Assembly: GCA_934503275.1 (NCBI GenBank)
Contig: CAKSVD010000037.1
Coordinates: 1 to 10,635 of the forward strand
DNA length: 10,635 nt
Direction: 5' to 3'
From: an uncultured Faecalibacterium sp.
GTDB taxonomy: Bacteria > Bacillota > Clostridia > Oscillospirales > Ruminococcaceae
The notes under the pieces were generated by a model. That model made no database searches, was not told the DNA's origin, and worked only from the letters and a program-made list of their open reading frames with translations. Within the stretch, counting starts at the first letter, position 1, and the number at the start of each line of letters is the position of its first letter. The position numbers were made by a program, and so were the translations under genes. Of this stretch, positions 1 through 5,886 are shown one piece after another.

Positions 1-728
1 TTCAAGAATTTCGCCTTGACCAACTCTGCCGGGTAATCGTCCCCGGCCACCCGGATGGACTTGCGGGAAGTGCAGACGGTTTCCAGCAGGATGTCCACGA
101 TCTCGTCCAGCTGTTCCCGGTCTATCCGGGGATTCTGGGTGAGGGTGTCATACTCGATGTTCTCCAAAATCAGGTCCCGGTAGATTTGATAGGCCGTTTC
201 CTTTCGGCTTCCTGTCCGTTCCGGCGGCGGTGCCGCTGCCTCGTCCTCGTCCAAAGGCAAGGGGTTTGGGGAATGGATAGGAATGGAATCGGTATTTAAT
301 CCCTCTTTCTTTTGTTTTTCTGTAATTAGTTTATCTTTATTTAATTGCATTGGATTTTCCAACGTAGGGTTTTCCTGCGTGGGATTCTCCAACGTTGGAT
401 TTTCCAATGTAGGTGAAACCGATGCAGGAACGGGCTGCGGCAGCTCGAAGATCACATAGTCTGCACCGCGCAGCCGCCCTTTCTCGTCCCGTTCTCTGGA
501 ACGCTGGATGTAGCCTGCCTGTTCCAGTTCCCGGATAGCCTGCCGTATCGCATCGATGCTTTCCCGGTTGATACGGGCCAGCCCTTGCAGGGTGTAGTCC
601 CAATCTTCCGGCAGGGAGAGCATTTGGGAGAGTAAGCCTTTGGCTTTCAGGGACAAGGCCCGGTTCCGCAGGTGGTGGTTTGACATGACCGTGTAGCCGC
701 TGTTCTTTTCTACCCGAAAAACTGCCAT
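1..728 (-). CDS. Helix-turn-helix / DUF6017 replication-type protein of an integrative element (3' truncated by window edge)
   Basis: I translated this from the minus strand; it is open from ATG at 728 to the window edge (242 codons plus two bases), so the C-terminus is missing. Residues 1-95 form a winged-helix-like domain starting MAVFRVEKNSGYTVMSNHHL, with the LSLKAKGLLSQMLSLPEDW segment typical of replication-initiator-like proteins of Firmicutes ICEs. Residues 106-127 are a proline/asparagine-rich linker of repeated PTLEN units, followed by a Lys/Gln-rich stretch. Residues ~176-242 match the start of the DUF6017 domain (REQLDEIVDILLETVC, then IRVAGDDYPAELVKAKF). The ribosome site AAAGGAGG (739-746) lies about 10 bases before the ATG. 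Family members sit in Tn1549/Tn916-like and related conjugative elements and are usually annotated as replication or regulatory proteins; the exact activity is not established. Its position just downstream of rlmD suggests it is the first gene of an ICE integrated there. Confidence 0.85.
   Translation of the reverse strand, partial: MAVFRVEKNSGYTVMSNHHLRNRALSLKAKGLLSQMLSLPEDWDYTLQGLARINRESIDAIRQAIRELEQAGYIQRSRERDEKGRLRGADYVIFELPQPVPASVSPTLENPTLENPTQENPTLENPMQLNKDKLITEKQKKEGLNTDSIPIHSPNPLPLDEDEAAAPPPERTGSRKETAYQIYRDLILENIEYDTLTQNPRIDREQLDEIVDILLETVCTSRKSIRVAGDDYPAELVKAKFL
354..413 (-). repeat. Four tandem 15-bp in-frame repeats encoding PTLEN/PTQEN
   Basis: Four consecutive 15-bp units (354-368, 369-383, 384-398, 399-413) differ from one another at a few positions. 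On the minus strand they encode the pentapeptide P-T-(L/Q)-E-N between the winged-helix domain and the C-terminal DUF6017 region. Because the unit is a multiple of three, copy number can change without shifting frame. This is coding linker sequence, not a CRISPR. Confidence 0.9.
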
Positions 729-757
729 TTCACGGATGCCTCCTTTCTGTTTTTGGG

Positions 758-797
758 CAAAGAAAAAGCCGCAGGCTTTTTGTGAAAGTCTGCGGCT
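758..797 (-). terminator. Rho-independent terminator between rlmD and the element's first gene
   Basis: Arms 767-779 and 785-797 form a 13-bp stem with a single G-U type mismatch and a 5-base loop. On the minus strand the stem is followed by a T-rich run (TTTTTCTTT). It faces transcripts coming from rlmD and lies about 30 bases before the start codon of the element gene. There is no T-run on the plus side, so it works on the minus strand only. Confidence 0.8.
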
Positions 798-955
798 ATG
801 CCGATTGTTAGATATTCAATTCTTTGTGTTTCCGCACTCCATATCAATTACCACCGAAACAGTAATGTGATTTTCAATGCGTTTGTTGCGGAGTTTATCG
901 CCCTCGCCATCGAACACAACGTGACGAGAAAATAACGTAAAACGGAGGATTTCTA
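798..955. other. AT-rich spacer downstream of rlmD, probable end of an integrated element
   Basis: These ~160 bases lie between the rlmD stop codon and the terminator and are visibly more AT-rich than rlmD. I see no ribosome site with a start codon for a new gene. One minus-strand frame stays open through the whole spacer to a TGA at 816-818 (its last residues are VVIDMECGNTKN). It is not the rlmD frame, and its only ATG lies inside rlmD. It may be remnant coding sequence or simply open by chance. The spacer is best read as the terminal sequence of an element inserted at the end of rlmD. Confidence 0.45.
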
Positions 956-1000
956 CTAGATTTCTCTTTGTAGCGAAACTATCGCTTCGACGTGCTTCGT
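956..1000 (-). other. Candidate attachment site (element/chromosome junction) at the 3' end of rlmD
   Basis: The last codons of rlmD (TKHVEAIVSLQREI) include the conserved HVE motif, whose DNA is the known integration target of several streptococcal ICEs in rum/rumA. An imperfect dyad lies inside it: agcga (972-976) and tcgct (982-986) flank a 5-base centre. To the left the composition becomes AT-rich and an ICE-type gene follows. The other end of the element lies outside the window, so the crossover position cannot be fixed and no direct repeat can be shown. Confidence 0.45.
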
Positions 1001-2329
1001 CCTCGGGAACAGATCCACCGGCTGCACCTTCTCTGCATGGTATCCATTCTGCTCCAGCCATGCGGCGTCTCGGGCGGCGGTGGCGGGGTTGCAGCTGACA
1101 TATACCACCCGGCGGGGGGCCATGCGCACCACGGCGGAGAGGGTGGCTTCATCACATCCCTTGCGGGGCGGGTCCAGCATTACGATGTCCGGGTGCAGGC
1201 CCTCGGCGGCCAGTTGGGTGGCAGCCTGACCGGCGTCGGCACAGAAAAAGCGGCTTTTGGCGGCTACGGCCTCGCCCATGCGGGCAGCGTTGGCCTTGGC
1301 GCTCTCGATGGCCTCCGGCACGATCTCTACGCCGATCAATTCCCGGCATTGGTCGGCCATGGAAAGGCCGATGGTGCCCATACCGCAGTAGAGATCCAGC
1401 AGTGCATCGTCCGGGGTCAGCTGCGCGTACTGCGCAGCAACGCCGTACAGCCGCTCGGCGGCAAGCGTGTTGACCTGATAAAAGGACAGCGGCCCCAACC
1501 GCACGGGTACGCCGCAAAGAGTGTCCTCAATATAGCCCGGGCCGTACAGGATATGGTTCTCGCTGCCCAGAATGACGTTGGTGTTTTTGGCGTTGACATT
1601 GAGCAAAATGGTGCTGATGGCAGGGAACTGCTCCCGCAGCACGGTACAAAGCTGCTCCGCGTGGGGCAGCTTTGCCCGGGTGCATACCAGACACACCATG
1701 ATCTGCCCGCTGTGTGCACCGCGCCGCAGGAAGATGTGTCGCACCAGTCCCTTGCCGCTCTGCTCGTCATAGGGGCGGATGCCCTGCTGCGCAAAAAAAG
1801 CGCACAGCGCGTTGCCGATCTCGTTCAGCACGCCGGGCTGCAGCTTGCAGTCCGGGCAGGGGACGATACGGTGGGTGCGCCCGGCGTAAAAGCCGATGCA
1901 GGGCACGCCGTTCTTGTCCACGCCCACAGGGAACTGCACCTTGTTGCGGTAGCGGTCTACCTCCGGGGAAGGCAGAATGTCCAGCACCGGCACCTCCAGC
2001 CCGCCGATACGGCGGAAGGCGTCCAGTACGCTTTCCTGCTTGGCGCGCAGTTCCGCAGTATAATCCAGATGCCGCAGGCTGCACCCGCCGCAGGGGCCGG
2101 CCACTGGACAGTCCACTGGGATGCGGTCTGGCGATGGGGTAAGCAGTTTGTCCAGAATGCCAAAGGCATACCGGCCGCAGTCCTTCACGACGCGCACGCG
2201 GGCTTCGTCCCCCGGGGCAGTGCCAGGTACAAACACGGCCTCACCATCGGCACTGTGGGCAACGCCGCTGCCGTCGCTGGAAAGACGCTCGATGCGCAGG
2301 GTCAGGATCTGGTTTTTCTGTAAAGGCAT
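956..2329 (-). CDS. rlmD: 23S rRNA (uracil-5-)-methyltransferase RlmD/RlmCD (RumA)
   Basis: This SAM-dependent enzyme makes 5-methyluridine in 23S rRNA. The 457 aa match the usual family length. Residues 1-62 are a TRAM RNA-binding domain. C74, C80 and C83, with C158 or C161, are the expected ligands of the [4Fe-4S] cluster. The SAM-binding motif is LDLYCGMGTIGL at 311-322, followed by DPPRKG (386-391) and the catalytic cysteine C413 in YVSCNP. The ATG at 2327-2329 has AAGGAG 6 bases upstream. The gene starts 27 bases after the AraC-family regulator with no terminator between, so the two are probably cotranscribed. The sequence does not settle whether it modifies U1939 only (RlmD) or U747 as well (RlmCD, the Gram-positive type). 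The extreme C-terminus (LQREI) may be altered by insertion of the adjacent element. Confidence 0.95.
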   Translation of the reverse strand: MPLQKNQILTLRIERLSSDGSGVAHSADGEAVFVPGTAPGDEARVRVVKDCGRYAFGILDKLLTPSPDRIPVDCPVAGPCGGCSLRHLDYTAELRAKQESVLDAFRRIGGLEVPVLDILPSPEVDRYRNKVQFPVGVDKNGVPCIGFYAGRTHRIVPCPDCKLQPGVLNEIGNALCAFFAQQGIRPYDEQSGKGLVRHIFLRRGAHSGQIMVCLVCTRAKLPHAEQLCTVLREQFPAISTILLNVNAKNTNVILGSENHILYGPGYIEDTLCGVPVRLGPLSFYQVNTLAAERLYGVAAQYAQLTPDDALLDLYCGMGTIGLSMADQCRELIGVEIVPEAIESAKANAARMGEAVAAKSRFFCADAGQAATQLAAEGLHPDIVMLDPPRKGCDEATLSAVVRMAPRRVVYVSCNPATAARDAAWLEQNGYHAEKVQPVDLFPRTKHVEAIVSLQREI

Positions 2330-2356
2330 GGTTTCTCCTTGTGTGATGGGCTCAAG

Positions 2357-3217
2357 TTACGATTGGGCAGGGTTTGCCGGGTCGGCGTCCTGCTGGGCGG
2401 CAAAATACTTGCTGGGCGGCACGCCCTTGGCGCGCTTGAACACTCGCGAAAAATAGAACTGATCGAAGAAGCCTACCGACACCGCCACCTCTGCAATGGA
2501 AAGGTTGCCTGCGCGCAGCAGCTTGCAGGCTTCATTGATGCGGTACTCGGTCAGGTAGTCGATAGGGCTTTTGCCCACGTTCAGCATGAACACCCGGTAC
2601 AGGTGGCTGCGGGAAACGCCCACGCTCTTGGCTACGTCATCAATGGAGATGTCGTGGGAATAGTTGAACTGGATGTACTTGATGGCGTTCAGCACATACT
2701 GGCTGGAGGAGGAGGCCGTGTGAGGCTTGCCTGCGCTGGTCTCCCGCATCAAAGCAGCGATAAACAGGTACAGATACCCCACCATGGCAGCCTCGTCCTG
2801 CGGCTGCAGCCCGCGGGAGGAATAGATGTTGTTCAGGGCTGCCCGCATCCCGTCCGGGTCGTTGGTGTGGTGCACGGGGGCATCGTCCGTAAAGGGCAGC
2901 TGTGCGGCCAGCTTGTGGGCACAGGCGCCGTTAAAGCCCACCCAGCTGTACTCCCACGGCTGTTGCTCGTCGGCGGTATAGCGGATCAGCTGGCTGGGAC
3001 GGGCGAAGAACAGATCACCCTCGCTTACCTCCCAAGTGCGGCCGCCCACCTCAAAGATGCCCTTGCCGGATACCACCAGATGGATCAGGTAGTGGTCACG
3101 GATGCCGGGACCCCATGTCTGACCCGGAGCACAACGCTCCAGACCACAGTTGAAGATGGACAATTCAATGTTGTTGGTGTAATTCTGCTTAAAGGATTGC
3201 TTATAAACGTCTGGCAT
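2357..3217 (-). CDS. AraC/XylS-family transcriptional regulator (sugar-responsive type)
   Basis: This 286-aa protein has an N-terminal cupin-like effector domain (about residues 20-160, with GKGIFEVGGRTWEVSEGDLFF at 51-71) and a C-terminal double helix-turn-helix AraC domain. The first helix-turn-helix is at about 192-211 (DDVAKSVGVSRSHLYRVF), the second at about 240-262 (IAEVAVSVGFFDQFYFSRVF), followed by the typical GVPPSKY end. This MsmR/RafR-like architecture usually activates genes for oligosaccharide or galactoside use. The start ATG at 3215-3217 has GGAGG (3228-3232) 10 bases upstream. It is divergent from the galactokinase-like gene across a 199-bp region with a promoter for each side, so that gene is a likely target, possibly with autoregulation. 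rlmD follows in the same direction. The effector sugar cannot be read from the sequence. Confidence 0.9.
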   Translation of the reverse strand: MPDVYKQSFKQNYTNNIELSIFNCGLERCAPGQTWGPGIRDHYLIHLVVSGKGIFEVGGRTWEVSEGDLFFARPSQLIRYTADEQQPWEYSWVGFNGACAHKLAAQLPFTDDAPVHHTNDPDGMRAALNNIYSSRGLQPQDEAAMVGYLYLFIAALMRETSAGKPHTASSSSQYVLNAIKYIQFNYSHDISIDDVAKSVGVSRSHLYRVFMLNVGKSPIDYLTEYRINEACKLLRAGNLSIAEVAVSVGFFDQFYFSRVFKRAKGVPPSKYFAAQQDADPANPAQS

Positions 3218-3253
3218 GGCAGCTTTACCTCCGTTCTGTCACATTCTGCACCC

Positions 3254-3283
3254 AGTATACCATAGAACGCCCTGCAAATTCAA
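3254..3283 (-). promoter_or_regulatory. Sigma-A type promoter of the AraC-family regulator
   Basis: On the minus strand a TTGAAT -35 box (3278-3283) and a TATACT -10 box (3254-3259) are separated by 18 bases. Transcription would begin near 3247, leaving a short leader that contains the GGAGG ribosome site. No binding data support it; the call rests on consensus match and position. Confidence 0.7.
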
Positions 3284-3314
3284 CAAAAGTACATCTTATT
3301 CTTTGCACCTGACG

Positions 3315-3325
3315 CCAAATTTTGG
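3315..3325. promoter_or_regulatory. Candidate operator in the divergent promoter region
   Basis: CCAAA and TTTGG flank a single base, giving an 11-bp dyad midway between the two promoters. The hexamer ACGCCA occurs at 3312-3317, overlapping the dyad, and again exactly 40 bp away at 3352-3357, inside the spacer of the plus-strand promoter. AraC-family proteins often bind such spaced direct repeats. The assignment is inference. Confidence 0.3.
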
Positions 3326-3343
3326 ATTTTTAGGTCAAATAAA

Positions 3344-3372
3344 TTGAAAAAACGCCAGAAATGCATTACAAT
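3344..3372 (+). promoter_or_regulatory. Sigma-A type promoter of the galactokinase-like gene
   Basis: TTGAAA (3344-3349) and TACAAT (3367-3372) are separated by the ideal 17 bases. The start codon is 45 bases downstream of the -10 box, with the ribosome site GGAGGGAGGA at 3401-3410. Confidence 0.8.
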
Positions 3373-3416
3373 AAGCAAAAAGAGCAGAATCGTTTATTCT
3401 GGAGGGAGGAGCTGTC

Positions 3417-4709
3417 ATGACCACCAGTGCACAACTCAGAAAACAGATCCTGCAGGGCAGCTGGGACGCCGCGCTTGCTGCACTTTATGGCGCAGACCCG
3501 GTGGTGCTGCAGCGGCAGCGCGGGCGCTATGCGGCTGCGCTGGAGCAGTTCGAGTTGTATTTCGGCCCCGGGCGGCAGGTGCAGGTGTACTCCGCACCCG
3601 GGCGTGCAGAGCTGGGCGGCAACCATACGGATCATCAGGGCGGCTACGGCCTTGCGGCGGCGGTCACGCTGGATCTGGTGGCGGTGGCAGCCCGCAATAC
3701 GGATGGCTATGTGCGGGTAAAGTCCCGGGGGTTCAACAAGCTGGATGTCATTGATCTGGCTACCGCAGAGCCGCAGGCAGGGGAAAGCACCCACTCGGCC
3801 AGTTTGATCCGCGGCATTGCCAAGAGATTCCGCGCAGGGGGTAAGCAGATCGGCGGCTTTGACGCCTATACCGCCAGCGACGTGCTGCGCGGCTCCGGGC
3901 TGTCCAGTTCGGCGGCGTTCGAAATGGGCATGGCCTCCATCTGGAATGAAGAATACAGCACCGGGCTGACCCCGGCAGAACTGGCAGGCATCTGCCAGTA
4001 TGCGGAAAATACCTATTTCGGCAAACCCAGCGGCCTTTTGGATCAGCTGACCAGCGCAGTGGGCGGCATTATCTTTGCGGATTTTGCCGATCCGCGCACC
4101 CCAAAAATCGAAAAACTCCATGCAGACGGTCTGCTGCCGGAGGGAATGTTCCTCTGCGTTACCGATACCCGGGGCAGTCACAGCGAACTGACCGGCGAGT
4201 TTGCAGCCATCCGGCAGGAGATGGAGCAGGTGGCCGCCTGCTTTGGCAAGCCGCTGCTGGGTCGGGTGGAGGAAAACGCGTTCTGGGCGGCACTGCCTAC
4301 CCTGCGCAGCCGCTGCGGAGACCGTGCGGTTCTGCGGGCAATCCATTATTTTGAAGAGAACGCCCGCACACTGGCGCAGCGGGACGCACTTTATACAAAG
4401 CGGTTCCCGGTGTTTGCGGAACTGGTCAAGCAGAGCGGACAGGCTTCCTTTGCGCTGTGTCAGAACGTGTATTGCACAACGGATGTGCGGCATCAGGGAC
4501 TGTCGGTGGCACTGGCTATGAGTCAGAGCATTCTGCAGGGCAGCGTGGGCGCATGGCGGATGCAGGGCGGCGGCTTTGCAGGCACTATTCAGGCCTATGT
4601 GCCCGGACAGCTGCTTGAGCGGTATCATACGGCCATTGAGCAGGTGTTCGGGCAGGGCAGCTGCTATGTGCTGCGCCTGCGGGAGCGGGGTGCAGTCCGG
4701 GTGATCTGA
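3417..4709 (+). CDS. galK: Galactokinase-like GHMP sugar kinase (non-canonical NHTD subgroup)
   Basis: This cytoplasmic sugar 1-kinase of the GHMP superfamily probably converts galactose to galactose-1-phosphate for the Leloir pathway. It has 430 aa, longer than the ~380-400 aa of classical GalK. Motif 1 is at 62-76 (GRAELGGNHTDHQGG), the phosphate-binding motif 2 is GSGLSSSAA (159-167), the likely catalytic aspartate is D209 in GLLDQ, and motif 3 is MQGGGFAGT (382-390). Classical galactokinases have GEHTD at motif 1; here N69 replaces the glutamate that contacts the sugar. From memory, this GGNHTDHQ variant recurs in Clostridia and spirochaetes, so galactose is likely but the exact sugar is uncertain. 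The ATG at 3417 is supported by GGAGGGAGGA ending 6 bases upstream. It is monocistronic, with a promoter at 3344-3372 and a terminator 8 bases after the stop. The divergent AraC-family protein is its likely regulator. Confidence 0.85.
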   Translation: MTTSAQLRKQILQGSWDAALAALYGADPVVLQRQRGRYAAALEQFELYFGPGRQVQVYSAPGRAELGGNHTDHQGGYGLAAAVTLDLVAVAARNTDGYVRVKSRGFNKLDVIDLATAEPQAGESTHSASLIRGIAKRFRAGGKQIGGFDAYTASDVLRGSGLSSSAAFEMGMASIWNEEYSTGLTPAELAGICQYAENTYFGKPSGLLDQLTSAVGGIIFADFADPRTPKIEKLHADGLLPEGMFLCVTDTRGSHSELTGEFAAIRQEMEQVAACFGKPLLGRVEENAFWAALPTLRSRCGDRAVLRAIHYFEENARTLAQRDALYTKRFPVFAELVKQSGQASFALCQNVYCTTDVRHQGLSVALAMSQSILQGSVGAWRMQGGGFAGTIQAYVPGQLLERYHTAIEQVFGQGSCYVLRLRERGAVRVI

Positions 4710-4716
4710 GCAAAAC

Positions 4717-4761
4717 AAAAAGCCGTGCATGGCCGGAATACTCCGGGATGCACGGCTTTTT
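4717..4761. terminator. Bidirectional rho-independent terminator between galK and the double-glycine operon
   Basis: Perfect 14-bp arms (4717-4730 and 4748-4761) run from an A-tract to a T-tract, giving a U-run in either direction. Inside them, ccgga and tccgg form a second short stem. It lies 8 bases after the galK stop and 10 bases after the stop of the convergent minus-strand gene, so it serves both. Confidence 0.92.
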
Positions 4762-4770
4762 CATAGTCTG

Positions 4771-5130
4771 TTACTGGAGAGAAAAAGGCTGGGGAAGAGA
4801 ATTGGCTACCGGCTGGTCATCTTTCTGCCGGATGCTCTCTATATACAAGGCGGTAGCAGACGTAGTCTCGTTTGTAATGCCAAGGATCCGAGAGATCTGC
4901 TGAGAAAGCTTGATCCCGGTCAGTACACCGGCTTTGACCATGCGGAAAAGCAGCAGGGGCACAAAGGTAAAGGAGAACGAAAACAGTCCACCTTCCCAGA
5001 AGAAATCACCGAAGTGCAGATTGTCAAAAAAGCTGCTGACGGCATCGCCGAATTCGCCGCCGCCAAAGGCAGTACGCTGCTCCTCAGGGGAGAGGGCTGC
5101 ATAAGAAGAAGGCAGCTGAAGCTTTTTCAT
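4771..5130 (-). CDS. Small double-glycine-leader protein, second gene of the pair (unknown function)
   Basis: This is a 119-aa protein. I place the start at ATG 5128-5130, with AAAGGAG (5142-5148) upstream at 11-base spacing; an in-frame GTG 12 bases earlier (5140-5142) overlaps the ribosome site and is unlikely. The N-terminus (MKKLQLPSSYAALSPEEQ, then GGG at 23-25) resembles a double-glycine leader of peptides exported by C39-peptidase ABC transporters. It matches the upstream gene's leader in motif and spacing. After the glycines comes a Phe-rich hydrophobic stretch (about 33-62, containing GLFSFSFTFVPLLLF) that could form a membrane segment, a GVLTGIKLSQQIS helix, and a polar, Gln/Pro-containing tail. 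There is no cysteine. At 95 aa the mature part is long for a class II bacteriocin. I do not recognise the family. A secreted peptide, bacteriocin-like factor or surface protein are all possible. Confidence 0.7.
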   Translation of the reverse strand: MKKLQLPSSYAALSPEEQRTAFGGGEFGDAVSSFFDNLHFGDFFWEGGLFSFSFTFVPLLLFRMVKAGVLTGIKLSQQISRILGITNETTSATALYIESIRQKDDQPVANSLPQPFSLQ

Positions 5131-5165
5131 AAATAAAGACACTCCTTTCCGGATCGATCAGGCGC

Positions 5166-5636
5166 TTAGCACAAAGCTACCAACGTGGGCAGACCGTTCT
5201 GCTGCTCAGCAGCCTCCTGCTCAGCCTTTTTATTGGCCTGGTACTGGTCAATGGAATTTTTAAATGCGAGCACAATGTTCTTGAGAGAGAGATAAATGCT
5301 GCGTGCCTGAAGGTAGCCATAGTAGCAGCCCAGACCAGCCAGACCGATTGAAGCTACCTTGCTCCAAGTGTTCAGCTTGCCCCAATAGTGCCCTACGGCA
5401 TCGCCAACGCTCAAACCATCGTTCAGGGCATTCTGCATACCGGAGACTGCGCTTTGGAACGCATAACGTCCCATCACGCCTACCAGATTTACCACAACAT
5501 TCATGCCAAAAGTCATGACCTGCTCCGGGGTGATATTGATAGAAAGGGCACCGCCCTCGGTATAGGTCATCTCCTCGGCAGAGAGCACAGAGTAGCCGGC
5601 AGGCAGCTGAAGCGGACGCTGATATGTATGATCCAT
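5166..5636 (-). CDS. Small double-glycine-leader protein, first gene of the pair (unknown function)
   Basis: This is a 156-aa protein starting at ATG 5634-5636 behind GAAAGGAG (5646-5653). A 29-residue upstream extension would begin at 5723, inside the promoter, and is rejected. The leader reads LQLPAGYSVLSAEEMTYTEGG in outline, ending at G28-G29 and matching the LSxEE...GG pattern of C39-processed precursors. The predicted mature part (127 aa) has glycine-containing hydrophobic helices at ~40-57 and ~94-108 (with GLAGLGCYYGY), a third hydrophobic helix at ~113-127, and a charged Lys/Glu/Gln-rich segment (130-147). It ends in LVALC, giving two cysteines in total (C104 and the terminal C156). 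The hydrophobic glycine-rich helices suggest membrane contact or association with the partner protein. It is the first gene of a two-gene operon, 35 bases before the second. No transporter, immunity or modification gene is adjacent. I do not recognise its function. Confidence 0.75.
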   Translation of the reverse strand: MDHTYQRPLQLPAGYSVLSAEEMTYTEGGALSINITPEQVMTFGMNVVVNLVGVMGRYAFQSAVSGMQNALNDGLSVGDAVGHYWGKLNTWSKVASIGLAGLGCYYGYLQARSIYLSLKNIVLAFKNSIDQYQANKKAEQEAAEQQNGLPTLVALC

Positions 5637-5660
5637 GATGGAAAACTCCTTTCGTACACA

Positions 5661-5681
5661 GAACTTCCCAAGGGAATGTTC
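5661..5681. promoter_or_regulatory. Inverted repeat in the leader of the double-glycine operon
   Basis: GAAC-TTCCC and GGGAA-T-GTTC flank a two-base centre, an imperfect 21-base dyad with one bulged base. It lies between the predicted transcription start (~5688) and the ribosome site. It could be a repressor operator or a small 5'-UTR hairpin; which one cannot be told from the sequence. Confidence 0.4.
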
Positions 5682-5694
5682 ATCTAGTAACTGA

Positions 5695-5723
5695 ATTGTA
5701 GCATATCTGCACAAAAATGACAA
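5695..5723 (-). promoter_or_regulatory. Strong sigma-A promoter of the double-glycine operon
   Basis: On the minus strand TTGTCA (5718-5723) and TACAAT (5695-5700) are 17 bases apart, and a TG one base upstream of the -10 box adds an extended -10. The predicted leader is about 50 bases and includes the 5661-5681 dyad and the ribosome site. It is among the best consensus matches in the window. Confidence 0.85.
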
Positions 5724-5752
5724 GAGAGCGCTGGTTTAAAATCATGATACAT

Positions 5753-5769
5753 TTGTGAATATATTGTGA
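5753..5769. promoter_or_regulatory. Direct repeat TTGTGA upstream of the double-glycine promoter
   Basis: TTGTGA occurs at 5753-5758 and 5764-5769, 11 bp apart start to start (about one helical turn), some 30-45 bp upstream of the -35 box. Spacing and position fit an activator site binding one DNA face, but in AT-rich sequence this could be chance. Confidence 0.25.
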
Positions 5770-5886
5770 CAGAAAAGCGCGGAAATCACATAAATGCGAT
5801 GCAAATGTGCGGAATACCCATTTTTTTCACGGCGAAAAAATGTTGTAAAACAAAACCGTTCCAAAGCCTGTAAAATGGATACAACA

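Noticed and set aside
354..413. CRISPR-like repeat cluster
   Set aside because: Units are contiguous without spacers, 15 bp long, and in frame within a coding sequence.
992..2323. Long open frame on the plus strand (443 codons) opposite rlmD
   Set aside because: It is antisense to a complete gene with all catalytic motifs, has no recognisable domain, and is explained by GC-rich codon bias.
3366..4730. Long minus-strand open frame opposite the galactokinase-like gene
   Set aside because: It would run through the bidirectional terminator and the galK promoter, and its translation is Cys/His/Ala-rich without any motif.
4771..5636. Firm assignment as a two-peptide class II bacteriocin
   Set aside because: The mature parts are too long, and no immunity or transporter gene is adjacent. 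Only the leader resemblance supports it, so the function is left open.
5637..5723. N-terminal extension of the first double-glycine protein by 29 residues
   Set aside because: The start codon would lie in the -35 region of the promoter, and the ATG at 5636 has a proper ribosome site.
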